Assembly (NCBI GenBank): GCA_024636855.1 | Contig: JAGXGG010000105.1 | Location: 1-57,315 of the forward strand | Length of the DNA stretch: 57,315 nt | Origin: Ignavibacteriota bacterium | GTDB taxonomy: Bacteria; Bacteroidota; Ignavibacteria; Kapaibacteriales; UBA2268 | Reading direction: 5' to 3' | In this document: positions 8,994-17,313 of the stretch, one piece after another | Position numbering within the stretch: the first letter of the stretch is position 1 | Layout of the letters: the number at the start of each line of letters is the position of its first letter | Made by a program: the position numbers and the translations under genes | The notes under the pieces: generated by a model | The model's input: only the letters and a program-made list of their open reading frames with translations | What the model was told of the DNA's origin: nothing | The model's database searches: none

Positions 8994-9025
8994 AAAAAAA
9001 ATCCCACCTGAAAACAAATGGGATT
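8994..9025 (-). terminator. Intrinsic terminator of the 9053-11836 gene
   Basis: Stem AATCCCA (9000-9006) with TGGGATT (9019-9025), 12-nt loop, and an A-run on the plus strand that gives a T tract after the hairpin on the minus strand. Its sequence is almost the same as the terminator at 11953-11983, including the CCTGAAA loop. Confidence 0.85.
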
Positions 9026-9052
9026 ATGAATTTAATAATCTTTATGATTTAA

Positions 9053-11836
9053 CTATTGAATAACAAATCTAAGAGTTTGGACATTATTACCAACCTTGAT
9101 AATAGCAAAGTAAGTACCGCTAGCTACTTTAGAGTTAGCCATATCCCTACCGTTCCATACTATCATATTCCTACCAATGGTTGAGTATTCATTATATGCC
9201 ATTTGTTCGATACCCTTCATATCAACTATACTAACTTCATACTTCTGAGCTTCATCGAAATTCAATTCTAATGAGATACTACCTTCAGTGGGATTCGGGA
9301 ATGATTTGACACTGTTTATAGTAGGTATGCCATTCCAAACAGATGATAGTATTGCCTTAGCAGTTAATGGTATTTCTAGTGAGTTACCATCATCAGTTTT
9401 GATTGTTAGCACTTCATTATAATCTTTTTCAGATGTAGGGATGAACTTAACTAGTACATTTACCTTATCAGATGGAGCTAATGTAGTATTGACTAAATCT
9501 GTATAAGTAAAATCACTCGAACTAGCAGTTATCTCTGTTATAGTGATATCTTTAGTCGTCGGATTCTCTATCTCAAAGCTACTCTCAACTTCTTCATTAA
9601 CTACAACGCTACCGAATGATAATGAAGCAGTACTGCTTACTATAGTACCGTTGTCATTAGCTACTCCTCTTAGCTCTAGAGTTACATTATTTAAGGAATT
9701 ACTTTCGAAAGATAGTGTAGCTTGATTAACCCCAATCTTAGTTGGTTTAAAATTGATACCTAAATCAAGATTCGAATTCGGTTCTAAAGTAACAGGCATT
9801 GAAGGGGAACCAATAATAAATGAATTTGACTCGGCACCTGTTATCTTAATTGCAGTGATTATTAGATTTTCATCACCACTATTAGTAACTACTCCAACGA
9901 ATGAATCTGATATAGTTTCACCAACATTTATAGTCCCGAAATCAATAGACTGTACATTAGCTGTGATCGCTGGACCACCATTATTCTCTAATACCTTAAC
10001 TTCTACTTCATTAGATATGGTAGTTAGATCACAATTATTTTTAACTTCAACAGAATATTTGCCTGCATCGTCCAAAGCTACTTTACTAATATTGAACGTA
10101 CTAGTATTAGCATTTGCTATGTTGTTGCCGTTTTTCTTCCATTGGTAAGTTAATTCGTTTTGCTCTCCTCCAGGATTCTCTGCAGTTACTGATAGAGTTA
10201 TACTCTCATCAACAAATACTTCTTTACTAGTTGGTTGAGTTGCTATACTAGGAGCTGAATTGACAGATAATGTCACAACATCTGAGAATAATTTGGTACC
10301 ACATGACCCAATTAGTTCGAGTTTATAGTCACCAATGTCAGAAGGCATTACTTCTGCTATTGTATATTCACGAGAAGTTGCTCCTGTAATCCTTGTATCA
10401 TCTTTGTACCATTGGAAACCAGTTATTGAACCATCAACTTGAGCTGTGAATTTGACTTCACTTCCTTCGCATCCATTAATAGGGTTAGGTTGAGAGACAA
10501 ATTTCGGTTCTTTACTAAGCACTACTTTAGCTATAGATGAAGTAATTTCATTACCACATTTATCGCTTTTAACTAGAAGGGTATAATCACCCTCATCCGA
10601 AGCTATTAAACTATTAATAACAAAATTAGAATTTGTAGCTCCAGTAATCGGCTGACCATTTTTTCTCCATTGTAGTGAAGTGAATTCACCCTCTACAACA
10701 GCACTTAAAGTAACGGAACTACCATCACACCCAGATTTACTTGATGGTTGTGTAGCTATATTTGGAGCCTGGAACACATCAAGTTTTGCTTTAGCCGAAG
10801 TTATAATAACTCCACATGAAGTAGTTATCTGACAATCATAATCACCAGCATCACCTAGTACCGCACTAGAGCGAGTATAAGTAGACTGAGTAGCTCCATT
10901 TACAGGGTTCCCATTCTTTCTCCATTGGTATTGATGACCAGAGCCAGTTACTACTACAGTCATAGCAAATGATTGCCCAGTACATGTTTCGTCGGCTATT
11001 GGCTGAGTAGTTATACTCACTTCACCTACTATGGCAAATGAACTATTGGATAAATCATTTCTAGTTGCTTTCGAAGCGTCACTTACTCGTATTTTATTTG
11101 TAGTTCCGGGAGTTATTCCATTTGGAATAGCCCAGCTAAAACTGCCAGTAGATGCTTGAGTACTAGCTGATATCACATTCCAACTTGAACCACCGTTAGT
11201 AGAGTACTCTAATTTAACATTATCAACTCCATCAGATTTCCAAGTGATATTCTGAGTTGTGCCTACACACCAGTTCTCGCCACCATTAGGTGCCGATACC
11301 GTCACACCAGCAACTGTAACTTTTTGAGTTGTGAATTTATTCCATTGATCACCAGAAGTTCCACCATTGTCATTGACCGCATTGGCTACACCTCGTATCC
11401 AATACTCACCGTGAGTAGCAGGTGCTGTCCAATCGAATGTAAAATCAAATTTACCACTATTCAAAGATTGCTCACCATCATGAGTAACTTCACCACTTTG
11501 TATTTTGGTTCCCGAGCCAGCTGCTAATGTCCCAATATTTGATCCTCCAGTTTCTGATGTTTTGACACCAACGTTCATCCCTGCTTTACTCATCGAAGAA
11601 TTATCTATTGCTACAGTAAATTTAGTTGTTGAACCTGGGTCTACTGTGAATGAGCCACTTCCACTTGTTAATGTTACTTTTGTACTGCTATTTGCAGAGC
11701 CGTGACAAGTGCAGCCATCTTGGGTTTGACCAGTTTTCCCCGCACTCCAAGCTATCGCTGTATAAGTCAAACCTGAGAGCAAAAGAAGAAATATTAGTGA
11801 GTTTAATTTTACTAAATGTTGTCTATAAAAGTTCAT
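9053..11836 (-). CDS. Large secreted multi-domain protein: choice-of-anchor V, Ig-like repeats, choice-of-anchor D, T9SS domain
   Basis: This is a 927-residue exported protein. After a hydrophobic leader it has a choice-of-anchor V/Reeler-like domain (about 32-175) that opens with DGCTCHG. Cys42-Thr-Cys44-His45 is a CxCH, not the classical CxxCH haem motif. Next come a Ser/Thr-rich Ig-like segment (NGGENWCVGTTQNITWKS), four Ig-like repeats each with a Q(W)RKNG or QW(K/Y)K core and paired cysteines in several copies, two choice-of-anchor D domains (IDFGTINVGE, LSFGSVVVNEE) and a T9SS/FlgD-like C-terminus (KSFPNPTEGSISLEL). The last ~400 residues are shared with the neighbour at 7534. It is likely surface-exposed or released; an adhesive role is inferred from the architecture only. 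Confidence 0.87.
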   Translation of the reverse strand: MNFYRQHLVKLNSLIFLLLLSGLTYTAIAWSAGKTGQTQDGCTCHGSANSSTKVTLTSGSGSFTVDPGSTTKFTVAIDNSSMSKAGMNVGVKTSETGGSNIGTLAAGSGTKIQSGEVTHDGEQSLNSGKFDFTFDWTAPATHGEYWIRGVANAVNDNGGTSGDQWNKFTTQKVTVAGVTVSAPNGGENWCVGTTQNITWKSDGVDNVKLEYSTNGGSSWNVISASTQASTGSFSWAIPNGITPGTTNKIRVSDASKATRNDLSNSSFAIVGEVSITTQPIADETCTGQSFAMTVVVTGSGHQYQWRKNGNPVNGATQSTYTRSSAVLGDAGDYDCQITTSCGVIITSAKAKLDVFQAPNIATQPSSKSGCDGSSVTLSAVVEGEFTSLQWRKNGQPITGATNSNFVINSLIASDEGDYTLLVKSDKCGNEITSSIAKVVLSKEPKFVSQPNPINGCEGSEVKFTAQVDGSITGFQWYKDDTRITGATSREYTIAEVMPSDIGDYKLELIGSCGTKLFSDVVTLSVNSAPSIATQPTSKEVFVDESITLSVTAENPGGEQNELTYQWKKNGNNIANANTSTFNISKVALDDAGKYSVEVKNNCDLTTISNEVEVKVLENNGGPAITANVQSIDFGTINVGETISDSFVGVVTNSGDENLIITAIKITGAESNSFIIGSPSMPVTLEPNSNLDLGINFKPTKIGVNQATLSFESNSLNNVTLELRGVANDNGTIVSSTASLSFGSVVVNEEVESSFEIENPTTKDITITEITASSSDFTYTDLVNTTLAPSDKVNVLVKFIPTSEKDYNEVLTIKTDDGNSLEIPLTAKAILSSVWNGIPTINSVKSFPNPTEGSISLELNFDEAQKYEVSIVDMKGIEQMAYNEYSTIGRNMIVWNGRDMANSKVASGTYFAIIKVGNNVQTLRFVIQ

Positions 11837-11952
11837 AAAAGAATCCTATAAATTGATAAATGTATTTGGTTTAATAACAAGAAATTCATATAATAGTTAC
11901 ATAAACAATCAATAAAAATCAGCCACCCGATGTCAGTTATATGTATAATAGC

Positions 11953-11983
11953 AAAAAAAATCCCACCTGAAACAGATGGGATT
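11953..11983 (-). terminator. Intrinsic terminator of the 12010-12831 gene
   Basis: Stem AATCCCA (11959-11965) with TGGGATT (11977-11983), extended by CTG/CAG around an AAA loop with one mismatch. A run of eight A on the plus strand gives the T tract. It is near-identical to the terminator at 8994-9025. Confidence 0.88.
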
Positions 11984-12009
11984 ATGAAAACAAATTTTGC
12001 TATTCTATT

Positions 12010-12831
12010 TTATCCTTGACCAAAACCAGATTGTGCCACTAAATAAAGTGAACCACCTATTCTAATTAAAGTTACTACTTGATTTTCAGAAACATAAATA
12101 TAGCTCCCATTATCTAACTCTATTGTGAAGTAATCAGTACCTTCATTAACAATAGTATAAGTAGCGCCGTTTACTAAGTCGCCACTAAAGTCAGACTCAT
12201 CAATGTTAATAGTAGTATCACCAACGAAAACCATAATATTAGATGTAATACCACCTAATCCAGTAAGATCACTAAACTCGTTTGACGCAAGTTTCAAAAC
12301 TGATGTTACAGTCACTTGACCATCAAAAGTGGCATCTTCCTCGAATGTAGATTCACCTTCAAAAGTTGCATCTCCTTCGAATGTAGTCTCACCTTTGAAA
12401 GTAGCTGTACTATCTACTATTAAATCACCTTCAACTTTCAACTCATCTCCTATTACAACATCAGAAGGTAATTTTTCAGAGCGAGCAGTTACTTCTATTA
12501 ACTCGTCTAATCTGAACTGAGCTACTAAAGTACCATTATCAAAGATATCTAGAATTACATTACTATTTACCCTAGTCGAAGCTATATCACCCCAATCAGG
12601 GTCACCTTCACCGACAACAAATGATGAATAGCCAGAACCATTCGCCGTTACAGTTGGCACAGTAATTGCGTCTATACTATCAACAGCTACAGGAGAGCCT
12701 GATGTATAGTCGTTAAGTTGAGCTGTTAAATTATCACCATCATTATTTAGTACAACAGTAACTGGAGCTAAAGAATAGCCCAGAGTAGTTGCAGCAATAA
12801 GTAGCGATATATAAATAAATAAATTTTTCAT
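12010..12831 (-). CDS. Exported beta-repeat protein of unknown function
   Basis: The 273-residue protein has a signal peptide (MKNLFIYISLLIAATTLGYS, then LAPV) very like that of the gene at 7534. The body has no family I can name. Residues 144-173 are five perfect hexapeptide repeats of the form T-F-x-G/E-x-x, flanked by KVEGDLIVDS, which looks like a small beta-helix or fibre shaft. The C-terminal ~75 residues (INIDESDFSGDLVNGATY ... YVSENQVVTLIRIGGSLYLV) resemble the terminal domain of fibre-like proteins, with a loose parallel to the end of the repeat protein at 55179. No T9SS domain is visible, so its route beyond the periplasm is open. Confidence 0.72.
   Translation of the reverse strand: MKNLFIYISLLIAATTLGYSLAPVTVVLNNDGDNLTAQLNDYTSGSPVAVDSIDAITVPTVTANGSGYSSFVVGEGDPDWGDIASTRVNSNVILDIFDNGTLVAQFRLDELIEVTARSEKLPSDVVIGDELKVEGDLIVDSTATFKGETTFEGDATFEGESTFEEDATFDGQVTVTSVLKLASNEFSDLTGLGGITSNIMVFVGDTTINIDESDFSGDLVNGATYTIVNEGTDYFTIELDNGSYIYVSENQVVTLIRIGGSLYLVAQSGFGQG
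12313..12402. repeat. Five tandem 18-bp units encoding hexapeptide repeats
   Basis: Five consecutive 18-bp units encode TFKGET, TFEGDA, TFEGES, TFEEDA and TFDGQV (residues 144-173 of the minus-strand protein). The DNA units are similar but not identical. They lie within the exported protein at 12010-12831. Confidence 0.88.
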
Positions 12832-13070
12832 TATGACACACTTTATTAAATTATTATTATATATATCTTTCCAAAACTACTTTATTTCCCTCAAAATTAA
12901 AATTAATTAAAATTACTATTTGTGTAATTTTAAAGCAATATTAGGCTTTACTTTGCCTGAGTACACATAAATCATTGTAAATAATATAATAATGTTTATC
13001 TGTAATATTAATTGCTATTAATATTTGTTTTGTGTTTTTAATAAAATAGTATTTATTTCTATAAAATAAA

Positions 13071-13102
13071 AAATCCGAATACTATGATCAGCATTCGGAT
13101 TT
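13071..13102 (-). terminator. Intrinsic terminator of the sigma/anti-sigma operon
   Basis: Perfect 10-bp stem (AAATCCGAAT at 13071-13080 and ATTCGGATTT at 13093-13102) with a 12-nt loop, followed on the minus strand by a T-rich tract. It lies 28 bp below the stop of the anti-sigma gene. The rest of 12832-13130 is very AT-rich and otherwise empty; it should hold the promoter of the 12010 gene, but I cannot assign boxes. Confidence 0.9.
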
Positions 13103-13130
13103 CTTTATTTTTTTATCTTTATTCTTAATA

Positions 13131-14363
13131 TTAGAAACTAATTTCAGTACCTATGAATAATCCATCATTCATCTCTTGACGGATGAATTGGTAATCACGT
13201 ACGTAATTTCTTGTATATCCAATTACAATTGGGAAATTAGTCATACCACCTAATGTAGTAGATAGACCAGCTTCCATTTTGTACGATGGATTACTTCCTA
13301 GGAATAGTTGTCCGTTGATGAAAGTATCGAAGTATCCATTTGCTAGCAAGTTAGTAAATGTTGGTGTATATTCTATACCACCTCCAACGAATACAGGGTT
13401 TCTCAAATCTGGATTAGAGTTTTGGTCATACCAAGAAAGCCCAGCCGAGATGATACCTCTAACGTCAGTAGTAAAGTAATTAGTTAAGAAACTAACGTCA
13501 AACTGTCCTGAATTCAGATTGTTAGATGTAGCTTTAGTTCGAATTATTGTTAAGTAGTCTCTAGTATATGTTAGTCCATTAGTTGTAATTGATTTCCCTT
13601 CAAGGAAAATGCTATTATTAGTTTGAAGACCAGTTTTTCTAGAAGTAATTATATTTGATTCCCAAGCTGAGACTAATTCTCTTTTCGTATTTGGAATCGA
13701 AGTAATATTCTCATCAATATTTGTATTGATGCTTACGTTATCGATTTGTTTTGTAGCAATATCACTATTGTTCGAAGCCAAATCAATGCTATTATTAGTA
13801 TTATTCGAGCTAGTATTCATAATGTTATTAGATCTTGTATCTATATTAGTATTACTAGGTGAAATAGCTGGAGTTGAACTCGCGGTATTAGCTAAATCAG
13901 CTTCAACTTCTAGATCCATCGGCTCTTCTTCAATAATTATATTGTTATTATTTGCTTTTTCATACGAACTAACTATTGGTACATTTGAGTTTGTAGCTAC
14001 GTTGTTACTATCTACATCATTCAGAGAATAGAACATAGTGAACGTAAGTAGAGAAGCTGTGAAAGCAGCACCAATAGAGATTAAATTTGCAATTTCAGAA
14101 GACATACTAGTAAGCGAAGGTGCACTAACAGCCAACGGAATACCAAGAGCTAAGAAGACATTGTCCTTTGCTTTTTTAGGTGGTACGAACTCTTCATCAT
14201 CTTTACGAATAGCATTGCTTATTTCACTTAGACGATCCATCTCTGCCTGCATTTCAGGGTTTGATCCTATCATCTTAGTGACTTCAGCTGCTTGCTCGCT
14301 CGACAATTCCCCATCTAGAAGTTGGGTTATTAGTTCGAAGTCGTTATTAGTTAAATTATTCAT
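13131..14363 (-). CDS. Putative trans-envelope anti-sigma factor with C-terminal outer-membrane-barrel-like domain
   Basis: This 410-residue protein is encoded 8 nt overlapping an ECF sigma gene. Residues 1-60 look like a zinc-free anti-sigma domain: LLDGELSSEQAAEVTKMI, then the NPEMQAEMDRLSEI helix. Residues ~91-113 form one transmembrane helix (IANLISIGAAFTASLLTFTM). Residues ~115-249 are an Asn/Ser/Thr-rich, low-complexity linker with an acidic patch (EEEPMDLEVEAD). Residues ~250-410 contain about eight alternating amphipathic strands with aromatic girdle residues (VRGIISAGLSWYDQ, VFVGGGIEYTP, MEAGLSTTLGG, FPIVIGYTRNYV) and end in ...IGTEISF, an outer-membrane-type terminal Phe. Anti-sigma function is inferred from neighbour and N-terminus. 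The barrel is inferred from strand pattern. A folded periplasmic beta domain is the alternative. Confidence 0.72.
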   Translation of the reverse strand: MNNLTNNDFELITQLLDGELSSEQAAEVTKMIGSNPEMQAEMDRLSEISNAIRKDDEEFVPPKKAKDNVFLALGIPLAVSAPSLTSMSSEIANLISIGAAFTASLLTFTMFYSLNDVDSNNVATNSNVPIVSSYEKANNNNIIIEEEPMDLEVEADLANTASSTPAISPSNTNIDTRSNNIMNTSSNNTNNSIDLASNNSDIATKQIDNVSINTNIDENITSIPNTKRELVSAWESNIITSRKTGLQTNNSIFLEGKSITTNGLTYTRDYLTIIRTKATSNNLNSGQFDVSFLTNYFTTDVRGIISAGLSWYDQNSNPDLRNPVFVGGGIEYTPTFTNLLANGYFDTFINGQLFLGSNPSYKMEAGLSTTLGGMTNFPIVIGYTRNYVRDYQFIRQEMNDGLFIGTEISF

Positions 14364-14928
14364 CTTTTTCGTGTTTATTCAAATCAACCAAATATGGTTC
14401 TAATATGTCCTTAATTTTCTGTTTCGCTCGATATATTCGAACTTTAACGTTAGTAAGAGAAGTATCAGTAATCTCAGCTATATCCTGATAAGATAGTCCT
14501 TCATACTCACGGAGTATAAAAACCTCTTTGTAATCTTCAGGTAGTGTCTCCATAGCCATTTTAATAAGATCTAGTAACTCATTATCGTCATTATTATTCT
14601 CTCTGACGAACATGTAATCTTCGTAGCTGACTAATGGCTTTTTCTTTTTCTGAGAATTCACGCACAAATTACGTGCAATCGTCAGAATAAATGCCGGCAC
14701 GTTAGTCATCTCCCTGTCGCTATTAGAGCTCTTATACAACCGTATGAAAGTTTCCTGCAATACATCCTGTGCTTCTTCTTTATTACCAAGGAACCGACGG
14801 CAATAGGCAAAAACTCGAGGAGAATGTCTATCATACAACTCGGAAAAGGCGTTATCTGCCAACTTGCCCCGAGATTGTACTAACTCAAACAGCTCCGGGT
14901 CACTATATTTGTCAAGTTTTGAACCCAT
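14356..14928 (-). CDS. ECF-type RNA polymerase sigma factor
   Basis: The 190-residue sigma-70 family protein has region 2 (FSELYDRHSPRVFAYCRRFL, then EEAQDVLQETFIRLY, the -10 binding helix) and region 4 (LPEDYKEVFILREYEGLSY, then QDIAEITDTSLTNVKVRIYR, the -35 recognition helix-turn-helix). Region 3 is absent, as expected for extracytoplasmic-function sigma factors. The downstream gene, overlapping by 8 nt, encodes the likely cognate anti-sigma factor. Its targets cannot be read from this window. The convergent-looking reading frame at 14912-15100 is a shadow of dapB. Confidence 0.94.
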   Translation of the reverse strand: MGSKLDKYSDPELFELVQSRGKLADNAFSELYDRHSPRVFAYCRRFLGNKEEAQDVLQETFIRLYKSSNSDREMTNVPAFILTIARNLCVNSQKKKKPLVSYEDYMFVRENNNDDNELLDLIKMAMETLPEDYKEVFILREYEGLSYQDIAEITDTSLTNVKVRIYRAKQKIKDILEPYLVDLNKHEKDE

Positions 14929-14975
14929 TACTAATACAATAACAATTATTATTAAAAAATGTTACAACAGAACCT

Positions 14976-15731
14976 CTATTCAGGTATGTTTTCCCATATA
15001 TCTGTAAGTATTTCACCAAATGAATAGAAACCCTTTTTGTTGTGTACCCAATTAGCAGCCAAAAGCGAGCCAAGTGCAAACCCCGTTCTATTCTTGGCAT
15101 TGTGGGTTAGTTCTATATTATCAGCTAGGGAGTCTATGTACATAGTGTGTTTCCCAGTTATCTCGCCTCCACGAGTAGAAGACACATGTAGCTTGCTATC
15201 ATCCACTGCGCCATTTATAGCGTTGAATTCCGTTCCTGTTTTCCTATCTATATTACTTGTAATTATTTTTGCCATTATCTCTGCCGTGCCGCTTGGGCTA
15301 TCTTTCTTACGCTTATGGTGCATTTCATGTACCATCACATCATAAGAATCTAGGAAATTCACCAACTTAGATGCATATTTCACAATCTTGAAATACATTT
15401 GAACTCCAACTGAGAAATTAGAGCCCCATACTAGTCCAGTATTATTCTTAATTACTAGGTCGTTCATCTCATCTATTCGGGCATACCAACCTGTTGTACC
15501 TACTACCACAGCTTTTCCTTTAGCTGAAAGTATCTTAATATTCTCAATAACTGTATCTGGGTAAGTGAAATCTATAGCTACATCGAAATCATAATCTTCA
15601 TCTGGGTCAATAGGATTTTCGTGATCAAATATATCAGTAATGAAGTATCCTTTGTCCTTAGCCAATTTCTCAATTACTCTGCCCATAGCACCATAGCCGA
15701 CTATGGCTATTTTGGGTAACTCTTTTGTCAT
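14976..15731 (-). CDS. dapB: 4-hydroxy-tetrahydrodipicolinate reductase
   Basis: DapB reduces the DapA product with NAD(P)H in the lysine/meso-diaminopimelate pathway. The 251-residue protein has an N-terminal Rossmann motif (IAIVGYGAMGRVIEKLA), a shortened interdomain region, and the diagnostic catalytic stretch EMHHKRKKDSPSGTA near 155-169, with the His pair, Lys and SGTA substrate-binding residues. VVGTTGW and SNFSVGVQMYF are also typical. It stands in the same orientation as the sigma operon, 47 nt upstream. The 95-bp gap to the next gene shows no strong hairpin. Confidence 0.95.
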   Translation of the reverse strand: MTKELPKIAIVGYGAMGRVIEKLAKDKGYFITDIFDHENPIDPDEDYDFDVAIDFTYPDTVIENIKILSAKGKAVVVGTTGWYARIDEMNDLVIKNNTGLVWGSNFSVGVQMYFKIVKYASKLVNFLDSYDVMVHEMHHKRKKDSPSGTAEIMAKIITSNIDRKTGTEFNAINGAVDDSKLHVSSTRGGEITGKHTMYIDSLADNIELTHNAKNRTGFALGSLLAANWVHNKKGFYSFGEILTDIWENIPE

Positions 15732-15826
15732 ATTTGCCTTTGTTTTGTTCTATCTTAAAAAAATAAAGATAAGCAAAATATCTAACTTCTGCTTATCTTT
15801 AAAGACCGAAATAATCTATATAAATT

Positions 15827-17029
15827 TTAATTATACTTTTTATATTGCTTGTAGAATTCACCTATCAATGTAAATGCCTTGTCAATAGTATCTTCAGTAG
15901 GGCAGATGACTATACGGAAATGAGAGCTACCTGGCTTTTGACCGAATCCACTTCCAGGGACTACAACCACACCTGTTGCTTTGAGCAACTCTTCGCAAAA
16001 ATGCCAATCGTTTTCTACTTCTATTGAAGGGAAAGCATAGAAAGCGCCTTGTGGAGCTACTAAGTCTATACCATCTATTTGACTAACTTTATCCATCATC
16101 AAATTTTTACGTGATACTAGCTTGCTGATAGATTGCTCTACATGCGATTGGTCACCTTCTAGAGCTGGCTTTATACAGTATTGTAGTGGATGATTAGCTG
16201 ATACACGACTACGTAGCATTTTGTTTACAGCTTCTACGTACTCGTTCACTAGACTACTTTTACCAGAAATGATACCCCAACCCAAACGGAACCCAGGAGC
16301 CATATAATTCTTGGACATCCCAGAAAAAGTAACACACGGCAGATTCGGATCTATAGATGCAATTGAGACCATCTCAGCATCGTCAAATATTAATTTGTCG
16401 TATATCTCATCTGAGAATATTATTAATCCGTGTTCTTTAGCAACTTCAACTATTTGCTCTAGTAACTCACGAGGGTAAACTGCACCAGTAGGGTTATTAG
16501 GATTGATAAGAACTATAGCTCTCGTCTTGTCATTTATTTTTGATTTTATATCTTCTACGTCGGGTAACCATCCATTACTTTCATCCAGATAATATGGATT
16601 TGGTTCTAACTCTAGTTTAGCTTCTATTGCATTGTAGAGTGGATATCCAGGAGTTGGCATTAAGAAGTTTTCGCCCTTGTTAAGCAAAGCAGTCAAACAT
16701 ATCTCTATCGCTTCAGCAGCGCCAGTAGTTATGCATATATCCTGTATGTTTTTTATACCTTTTCTCTCTTCGGCATCTTTGTGTACAGCCTCTATTGCTT
16801 CTGGAATACCAGAAGAAGGTGCATAACCATTTTTCCGATTGTTTAAAGCTTCAACTACGCTATCTATTAAGTGGCGGGGAGTATCAAAGTCATATACATT
16901 AGGGTCACCAATATTCAGGTAGTGCATTTCCATACCTGTCTTGGCTACACCTTGAGCAAGTAAAATAATATCACGTATAGCATAGTGTATATTATGCGTT
17001 CTGAAAGCAGGGATAATAGGGTTAATCAT
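15827..17029 (-). CDS. PLP-dependent aminotransferase, class I/II (AlaA-like)
   Basis: The 400-residue fold-type I aminotransferase has the PLP-binding lysine Lys240 in SGMSKNYMAPGFRLGWG, Asp207 in SDEIYDKL, the INPNNPTGAVY loop at 175-185, Tyr in TPGYPLY, and the carboxylate-binding Arg near the C-terminus (SSHFRIV). The overall sequence resembles the AlaA/YfbQ group, which makes alanine from pyruvate and glutamate. The exact substrate cannot be fixed from sequence. The upstream 17030-17313 region between the divergent genes is AT-rich and should contain both promoters. Confidence 0.88.
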   Translation of the reverse strand: MINPIIPAFRTHNIHYAIRDIILLAQGVAKTGMEMHYLNIGDPNVYDFDTPRHLIDSVVEALNNRKNGYAPSSGIPEAIEAVHKDAEERKGIKNIQDICITTGAAEAIEICLTALLNKGENFLMPTPGYPLYNAIEAKLELEPNPYYLDESNGWLPDVEDIKSKINDKTRAIVLINPNNPTGAVYPRELLEQIVEVAKEHGLIIFSDEIYDKLIFDDAEMVSIASIDPNLPCVTFSGMSKNYMAPGFRLGWGIISGKSSLVNEYVEAVNKMLRSRVSANHPLQYCIKPALEGDQSHVEQSISKLVSRKNLMMDKVSQIDGIDLVAPQGAFYAFPSIEVENDWHFCEELLKATGVVVVPGSGFGQKPGSSHFRIVICPTEDTIDKAFTLIGEFYKQYKKYN

Positions 17030-17313
17030 TATTTATTTCCTTAAGGTAATATTGTTATTATTAGTCTCTACGAAAGACTACAAATATAAGAAAATGTTTC
17101 AATTACAATCCTTTATTTCCCAATTCTATTTTTAGAATTATTGAGATTACATACAGTTCCTATTTATAGAATAAAGTTTTTCAGGGGTTCTTATCCCAAT
17201 CTATTCCCTTCAAAGTGTAACTTTACCGATTATTAAATTGTTTATATTTGAAATAGTATCTTCATTTCGTAAATTGTCGAAATACCCATTTTCAATTCCA
17301 AGAGGAACTCTCT

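Noticed and set aside
14912-15100. 62-residue frame on the minus strand between the sigma gene and dapB
   Set aside because: It overlaps the dapB coding region in another frame and has no protein-like features.
17030-17313. Possible riboswitch or RNA gene in the gap between the aminotransferase and the protease gene
   Set aside because: Only AT-rich sequence with small imperfect palindromes; no known aptamer pattern could be recognised.
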